From contig CM075202.1 in the NCBI GenBank assembly GCA_037577475.1, forward strand, positions 3,949,501-4,013,500: 64,000 bases of DNA. The letters are read 5' to 3'. The notes under the pieces were generated by a model. That model was not told where the DNA came from. It did not search any database and worked only from the letters and a program-made list of their open reading frames with translations. The position numbers and the translations under genes are program-made. Of the stretch, positions 24,089 to 33,000 are shown piece by piece. This DNA is from Chaunax sp. Z400 (taxonomy: Eukaryota; Chordata; Actinopteri; Lophiiformes; Chaunacidae). The first letter of the stretch is position 1; each line of letters starts with the position of its first letter.

Positions 24089-27000
24089 GGCCACACACAT
24101 CACTCACCAACACATGCCTGGTTAGTCATTAGCCTGGTTTCCATAGAGACGGCATTTTTTTTATTTTTTGTTTTAGCCAACACTGTCATATAAAAGGAGA
24201 GTCATGAATTTGTGTTATTTACACATTTCTAAAACATCTAAGTTTGAAGAGAAAGTGACAAAAAGAAGGCTTTATACTTTTCTCTGTATCACAGTCCATT
24301 AAGAACTGTTTACTGGGAACAATGGGCTCAACTCAACTAGACAACTGTGGGCGGTGGAGCTGAAAAGCTTCATTCTCAGCCTCATAACATGCAGAAAGAT
24401 ATCGTACAAAGAGGAGAAGAGGAGACAGTGTAATCCAAAATAGCACGGCTGAGATTATCTTCTTTCTCAGCAGCAGAACAGTTTATTACCCAGATGGACA
24501 CCGTAGCTGCTGAATTTCACCATCGGCCTGCTGCAGCCAGAGCTCCCCTCCTGATGGAAAAGAGAGTGTTGTCAGTAGGTATAACGTTTGTGAACTAAAG
24601 GCAGGCAGTAAAATTAAAGAAGCATAAAGACATCAAAACAAGCTGAGGGAGAACTGCAGAGTCAGGTGATGAGTCATCACCACAAGTGAACTTTTCCACT
24701 TAGACATGTGATCACAAAATGCCTTCTAAAAAATGTTGACAGTAAATGGAAACAAAGAGGAGACATAAACTTAATTTTTTATACAGCAGTGTTCATTGGG
24801 CAACACAATGAGCTACCTGTTGTAGGCCTTCTCCTATGCCTTCACACAAAAATACCGATCAATGCAAATTTAGAGAGGCAATAAATCAAATACATTTTTA
24901 CAAAATCTAATTATAACTCTCCCTGTGGAAACTGTTCATTTATCTCTTGTTAAATTTGTCTTTTTTATTAGACTATTTATATGACAATAAACCTCTACTC
25001 TCCTCCTGTAAAATCTTTGTTTTTGCTGACTCGTCTTAAACTGAGACAGCAAATGTAACCTTTCAAATGTGATTTTTTCACTTTTCAACCAAGCTTGAAG
25101 GATTTGATTTTAATCCTCTCCATAACCAGCCCCCTGTCGTCATAGAACTCACATTACTGATGTTAGTAGCTTTTAATTGCTGTTTCACTGTAACTTTAAA
25201 GTGGAAACAGCCACTTTCCACCCACACTAGCTTTTCCAAGTGATATTACTCTTTGCACCACTGTATCATCCTTTTCCTCAGAGTAGCATATTATAGTGTG
25301 AGTATGACTTTAGTTAATCTATAATGAAACACGAGCTGCAGGTAGAAATGGTGCTGGAGATTTGGAGATTTCAAGCCCGATGGCATAAAAAATAGCAATC
25401 TTAATGCAGATGGTGTCATTATTCTCCAGCCATCACATCGAGAAATTGTCATTTATTTAGTAATATATGTTAAAGCAAAAACAAAAAAAGGTCTATTATC
25501 AGTTGAAGAAAAATGGAAACACAGAAAATGGGATTTAAACAGAGGACAATGGTGTGTATTTGGGGAAAAATAAGAGAAGGGGGACAAATAAATAAACCAA
25601 TAATAATAATAATAATAATAATAATAAACCACCTTTGTATAGCACCTTTCACTCAGGAAATGCAGGTCAAAGTGCTTTATAACGAAGAAGAAAGAAAATA
25701 AAAACAGGAATAGTAAATAAACGGAAACTTGATAATAATAGTAAAAGAAGAGATGCATCAAAACAGGGATAATAGGAATATAAATAAGTTAAAATAACAA
25801 ATAAAGTACATAAAATCAAGCAAAAGACAACAGAGGGGAACTCAGCAAAGCGCCTCCATGAAGGCTGAACAATCCTACTGTCTGTTTGGCTCACCCCACC
25901 CCTCCACTCACCACAAGTTTAGTTGATATCGGTTCAGTAGTTTTTCGGGGAAAATGTTAAAAAATGCTTCATCTCCAGGTAAATAAATGTACGAGTTCTA
26001 TCCTGACCCATGCTCAATCCTTCCGCCATGTTTTGTGGACATCAACATATCTTAAAGAGCTTGTGGTACCCTATTACCCGTCTAGAACCCTACTACTACT
26101 GCTACGCTCCCAGGATGCAGGGTTACTTTATGGTCCCAAGAGTCTCCAAAAGTAGAACGGGAGGCAGAGCCCTCAGTTATCAGGCTCCTCTCCTGTGGAA
26201 CCATCTTCCAGTCTGGGTCCGGTAGGCAGCCACCCTCTCTACATCTAAGAGTAGGCTTAAAACGTTCCTTTTTGATAAAGCTTCTAATTAAGGCTGGCTT
26301 AGTTTTTTGTACCTGTCTGTTTCCTTGTTCCTCACTCCCTCTTCCTCTCTCCCCCTCTTTCTCTCTCAACCAATCTATTCCCTCATCTTTGTCTCTCTTT
26401 ATCTCTCTCACCCCAACCGGTCAAAGCAGAGGGTCGCCCACCTTGAGCTTTTGATCTGCTCGAGGTTTCTGGCAGTTTTTGCCTTCCCAATGTCGCCAAG
26501 TGTTTGTTCATGGGGGATTGTTGGGTCCCTAGAATAAAGAGTATAATCTAGACCTGCTCTTCTTGGAAAGTGCCTTGATATATCTTTTGTTGTGATTTAG
26601 CGCTATATAAATTAAATTGACTTGACTAGTTTTTGCATAAACCTGCTAAAGACCCAACCAAACAACAAAGAGAACCAAACAGACATGGGTGAAAGCATGA
26701 TCTCTCTGGCAGCAGTAAAGACCCAGACGAGACGACGTGCCTCATTTTGGCAATGAAGTGTGAGTTGAAACATCCTGAAATATTTTCAAGCGCTGTCACA
26801 CCAGAAAAATCCAAAACATGCTCTATTGTTTTCTTCTCAAGGACATTCGTCTAAATAAGGTGATAACCAGGAAACTTTGGGCCAAGGCTTTCACCTCTCA
26901 AACCACTGTCTTCCCAATAAATCTGTCAAGTGAGGGAGTCTTAGCACATCAGTGAGAAAGCCCCCTCCTCACTTCCTGTCGAGGGCAGCAGTGTGGTTTG

Positions 27001-30000
27001 GATTGAACGGGGGGGATGCTCCATCTCAGGAGAACTTTCTGTGGTCTCTAATCCACAGGAAAACCTGCTCTCAGTGATTCATATTACAGAAGTCATCCTG
27101 GGTTATTTTTATGTCTTTTCATCTGTTTCCAGAGGCCTTACCAAGAAAGATGCAGAAGTCCCAACAAAGCTGCATATGTGAAAAACTAACTATGAGTCAG
27201 GGTGAGTGAAAAGTCAAAATTCATTCCCCCCATATGGCTTTCATATTAGCAGGGGAGGAAGTATAAGTACAGGGAAATGCCACAGCAGAGAGAGAACCCC
27301 ACCCAGCCTGGGGACAGTTACCACCACAGTCACCACCGCTGCCCCTGAAATGGAAGAGGGGTGTTTTGGCATGGCGGTTTGCAACAAAGAGCATACTGAC
27401 GCCGCTGTCCATGTCTGACCAGAGAGAATCTATAGCGGCAGGGTGAACATTCCTGTCTCGCTTAAATGTGTGTTTATGGTGTGTTTGGCTAAAAAAAGCC
27501 TGATCGCACAACCCTGACAGAAACAAATCATGTGCAGGAGTTAACTTTTACCTCCGTGTCTCTTTTTTCACTGGCTGGTTGGTAACTTGACCCTCCTTCA
27601 CTGTTGATCTAAATACAGGCAGTTTAGAGTTTCTGAGGGATCGGAGGGTTTAGCAGGCTTTGCTTCAGGGGCGCTATCTCTATCTGGTAGCCCAAACAGC
27701 ATGTTTGTAGCCACACAGTAGCTTCTTTTACTCTTCTGCACACTGACAACTTGTTTTATGTGTTTTAACCAGTCTTTGCTGAGTTAGTACTCTTTAATAT
27801 AACCTGAGATCTTTATTTCTGTCTGCAGCCAAATTATCTCCATTCATTCTCTGGGTTAAATCTGTGAGACCTGTTTGTCTCCCATCTCCTGGAGTATTAC
27901 TGCACATATTTGAGTACTTTATGTTAAAATATCCCCTCAGACTTGATGAAATATGTTATGAAATATAGGATGAAATATGTTTTTGTTTTATAACATCACG
28001 GGGGCGGCAAATTCAGAAATCTTCAAATTCTAAACACACAGAGGCCTTCAGTAATATAGGACAAAGTAGAATTGTTACATATGTTCATTTTGCCATAATT
28101 TACCATTGAGTAACACACTCAAAGCCTGAAGCCTGCAGCCTGAATCCAAATTAAGTTAAGTTGTATGTTTCTTTGTTCATACTTACAATTGTTTGCTCTT
28201 TTGTTAAGATCCACCATGCAGGATGATTTTTTGGGAGGGAACTGCCCATCATTTCCTCATTTTTATGGTGTTGGTGATGTCATGGGTGACATCACTGGGC
28301 CAAACCAAGTGAAGGGTTTTCTTGGCAGTAGGATTTAATGATGGATGTGACGTTTGGTTTATTGAAACATGCTGAATTAATCTGTGAGGATTATTTCCCT
28401 TTCAAAAGTGACATTTAGTAATGAAAGTTGCTTCTAAAATGACCAGTAGCACAATCTGGATGTTGCTCCATTGGTACTAGTTGTCAAAGGCTCCATGAAC
28501 CACATTTAAATTACTGCATGACACTATTGAATCCCATTACCCATTGAAAAATCCTTGCACGATGAAAAGCTACAGCTGTATAAAATCAAGGCAGTGAAAT
28601 GATCATCAGTGCCTACCGTTCTCATCACCGCTCTTCTTCTGTGAATACACCAAAGCCAGGATGAGCACCAGTAAGCCCAGCAGGAGAACCTAAGATCCAG
28701 AGAGCAAATGTCAGGATGTTTCTTAAAGTTAGTGAAGATTCACAGCTGCATGTTCATATCCAACACGCAGCTGTAAACAAACATTAGTGTAAATATTTAG
28801 ATTTTACTCTTGGTGAGTTGAAGAGAAAATCAAAACTATGCTCTTCAAAAAACACGTTATTGTTACAAATGATGACCGAGCAACATTTCACCTGATAGAC
28901 GTATGTCGCTATACCTTCAACTTTAAAACAATGCAAAAAATAATAAAATTTTAGCATAATATTTGAATGATGCTGCGGTGAAATGCTTGTTCTACCAGCT
29001 CTCTAGACATTTAGCTACACTGCTGTCAGCTGCATGCCTTGTAACTTTAATAAACATGAGCTAACAGACTTCAGGCCCCTTGAGAAAAGCCATAAAGCGG
29101 CACATTTTGCAGTTCATAAACCACTACCGTCAATCAGTGCACACATAAAGTCTGCTCTACTGTAACTATATAACAGAGAGATGCATGCTAGCAGAGTTGG
29201 CTCTATACTGTAGCTCTTTAATTTCTTCCCTTCAAAAGCAGTTGTCATGTGCATTTATTTCTCAAAAGCAGGATCGTGGGAATCATCAGCCACATGCGAT
29301 CCATTTAGTTTGATTCACACACACAAGAATTCCTAGACGGCTATGAGAATGTGCTGCTGTGTGCACGGTGTTTAGGCACGTGTGCTTTTTGGGTTTGTCC
29401 TATGGGTGAGGAGAGAGACAGAAAGAGAGAGACCTGGATTGACCTGACTCCTTGGGAAAGAGGTGGTCTGTGTGGGTTAGAAAAATAAACTGTCTGTCTG
29501 TTGGGAACCAACTGGGCTGACTCCAAAATGCACGAATATATACGAGCAGGAAAAATGTCTTTTTGTCTGAAAAACTAACTAACCTGATTAAGAGTAAAAA
29601 TAGACCTGCTTTTTGCTCCAATGATGTTGCAATCATCCTTACACAAAACCTTGAATATTACAAATATCACAGTTGGTAAGAGAGACATTGTGGCTGATGT
29701 GTGAAAGACAGGAAGGAGCACATTGTTGTCTTGACTTTGCCACATGTGTATTTAATGACTACCAGGCAGGCAGCAACTGCAATCACTGGTTTCTGAGGTT
29801 TGAACTGGAGTTTGCTGGTATACAGTTTGAAAGATGCGTTTATTGCCAGGTGATTTTCTATGTGTACAGTTTATATTTCAGTGATAAGGAAGTGAGAACA
29901 TAGAGCATTTCACTTTTGGCCTAATATATAAATTTATCTATATTATTTTAATGTAAAAGTGTGATATCGCCCTGACAACAGCTACATAAAGGCAGCATTT

Positions 30001-33000
30001 AGGAATTCTTTCAATGACACATTTAGTTGACATGTAAAGCCTCAAATGAACCCCAGATTTAGTTTTTTCTTTGGAATTTGTGTGGTTTGTCTCAGGGCTT
30101 CGTGGAGTTGTGAACCATAAAACTTGCTGCTATTTATAATCTTTTCTTATGTGACAAGAATAAAGTCCAGGGGAATAAAAATAGCTGTTATTCTAATGTC
30201 AAAAGCAAAGCAGTCCATGTCCAATCAATGTCCATGTCAATGTCCAAAGCAGATTCTAATCACAGTCATTAGGTAGGGAGAGTAAGCAAAAGGCAGATGT
30301 GCTTGTTGTTTGGTCTTAAAGCAGCACAGAATACAACTACTGTATTTTCTTTTGGGTTCTCTCAGTGACGGCTCCTTCAGGACGTTTGGGAGCAGTCTGT
30401 ACTTCTGTACCTAAATCAATAAACTTAACACAGAACAAGCTTTTCAGCTTCACCACAAATACAAAGAAGCTTTCCAGCATCAAGCCAGACCTGTGACACA
30501 CATCTCCAGTCTCACACGCAGAGACTCGGTCAGTCTGCTTTTTCAGGCAGACTCCAGCAGGCAGACATCCAGGTCCATCACGCTGCAACATGAGGGAGAG
30601 AGAGCCATCAGTTCAAAACAAAACACCTGGAATGATTAGCTCTCTCTCCCTGACACCATTCACTGAACCACCGCTACTCTCTCCCCGCTCTCAGCGCTTG
30701 CAGCAGATGGATCCTGACCTCTGTCTTTTGGCACCGCAGTGAAAACATGTTGTCTCCACTTTCACACTGACGGCACTGACCGGCTCGCTGTTTGACAGCT
30801 CAGGATTAATCACACTGAGACTTCACAGTGCAGAAACCGTTCTAGTTAGAGCAGCTGGAACCAGGGAACGTTTTCCATTTGTATTTTGTGTGTATTGACC
30901 TATCAAGTAAGTGTTGAGTCGGTGTAAATTCAGCATCTAAGAGGATTTATGCACACATTTGCAATTCGGAGACAACTGTTAAGGTTTTAAAGTAAAACTA
31001 GTAGTATAGTCATATAAAGATATAAAAGATAAAAATTATATTTAGGTGACTTCAGTCTACTGAGTCTACAAGTAGAGTAAACAAGAAGACAGTCATCAAT
31101 ATCCCCCGTCACATGATGCTCGTTTCTAATGTGCTTAACTTTCGTAACGACGACAACATTCCCATTTGAACAATAACAACGACGACAACATTCCCATTTG
31201 AACAATAACAACGACGACGACAACATTCCCATTTGAACAACAACAACGACGACAACATTCCCATTTGAACAATAACGACGACGACAACATTCCCATTTGA
31301 ACAATAACAATGACGACAACATTCCCATTTGAACAATAACGACAACGACAACATTCCCATTTGAACAATAACAATGAAGACAATACATGCCACAATGTAA
31401 CTAAGTATATTACTCTTATACTTAAGTACCCCACAAATTAGAGCTACTTTACTTGAATAGCCTGTTTTCTGTTCATACCACTTTCTACTTGTCCTCCACT
31501 ACTTTTCATGGGAAACAGCCCTTTATATGTGAGAAAAGTTGGATAAATGGTGCTTTTGTTTTGTAAAACTCTACTCAGGTATTTCCTGTCCCAGCTTCTA
31601 AAATCTTAAATTCACATTCAGATCTGTAACATGAATGCTCTTAAAAGTTGTGGCAATAGCACACACCAGAACAGACTCACATACTTTTACATATGTTTAT
31701 TGTTCTGCAGCTGTTATTAAATGTTGGGTTACTGACCTTTTTTGCCATTATGAAAATAAATGTTTTATGACAGTTGAAACAACCACTGTGGTTTTACACA
31801 ATGGGTTAATAGATACTGTACAGTAGCATTTCGGGTGGAGTTTCCCAGCATACCTTAAGACAATGTGTTTGAGGCCATCAGCCCAAGTAACCTGTGTTTA
31901 AATGTGTTCTGAATAATAATCAGCTAAGCAGTAATTAATTCTTTAGAAATATTTCAATAGAAAATGGTTAGTTATATGACACCACTGCATCATGAGTTCA
32001 GTCTTTCACACGGTTAGTGACGTCACGCCTGAGTGATGCAAGAGGGTGATAAAATAAAGTAAAAATAACGACGACGACAACATTTCCATTTGAATAACAA
32101 CAATGACGACGACATTCCCGTTTGAAAAATAACAACGACGACAACAATGTCCCATGGTTTAACTCCTTTAATGAAGTCATTATAAAGTTTGACAGGAAAA
32201 ATTAGAACAAAATCTTTGCGATTTACTAAAATCTTTATTGATTGTGGCTGTTAGTTGTTCATATTGCCATCTCACATAAATGAACTGCAACGCTACAACA
32301 CGTAAGTAACACTTGAAGAGTTGTTACCAAACCAAATAATACACATACTCTATCTTTATTTAATGAAATAAAGCAAACATTTTATCATGGTTGCGTTAAG
32401 TATAGTAATAAAAATTGTTCTAATGGCATTAGAATGGACTGAACAGAACAAGTGATTCTATATCTACACTCTCCAGTCTCAAATCCGGCACAACTAAAAC
32501 ACGGCAGGATATGTTACCCAAAATCATATCAATTCACTCAAGAACAGAAGAACAAGGCGCTGACATTATATTCTGTTGGGTCCCAACCCATGTAGGTATT
32601 GGGGGAAATGAAAAGTTGGACAAACTAGCTAAATAAGCACTTAGGAAAGTAAATACAGACAAATCAAACTATCCCAAGCAGTGGGAAAGGGAAATGTGTG
32701 GAAAAATATGAACAGGGCATGGCAACAGCACTGGGATCAGGAGACACGGGGGAGACACCTCTACTCCATCCTAACTGAGGTTGTCAGTGTAACGTACTGG
32801 GAAGGAAACGGGAGAGAAGCGGTCATCATATCCAGATTGAGAACAGGAACCGACACTTTTCACTTCATGTTCATAGGAAAACATCCAACCGGTCTATGTG
32901 AGGAATCTGGTCAGACACCAGAAACAACATGGTATAATCAGCTGTACCAGATGTACAGTAGGAAGGGAGGCCATGATGGGAGACAAAGAGAGACACTGGA

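Larger units (their letters stand above)
24551..28616 (-). other. enpp1 intron 2, where SMB exons would be expected
   Basis: In ENPP1-3 genes the somatomedin-B exons sit here. I searched the minus strand for the C-x3-C ... CC.D(Y/F) pattern and found none. The intron contains a (TAA)n tract and a LINE 3' end. Confidence 0.6.

Noticed and set aside
27110..27190. Minus-strand 'LCWDFC' with an AG before and GTAAGG after, like part of an SMB domain
   Set aside because: Only one block resembles SMB (CWDF); the required CxxxC and CxC cysteines are absent nearby, and the phase does not give a complete domain. Treated as chance.
27221..27526. Minus-strand frame with 'DCGGNC' as a candidate SMB remnant
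   Set aside because: Cysteine spacing does not continue as in SMB domains, and no second cluster follows.
30987..31434. Several 94-133 codon minus-strand frames rich in Val and CSNGN repeats
   Set aside because: These are minisatellite translation; all three frames are open because of the triplet-rich unit.
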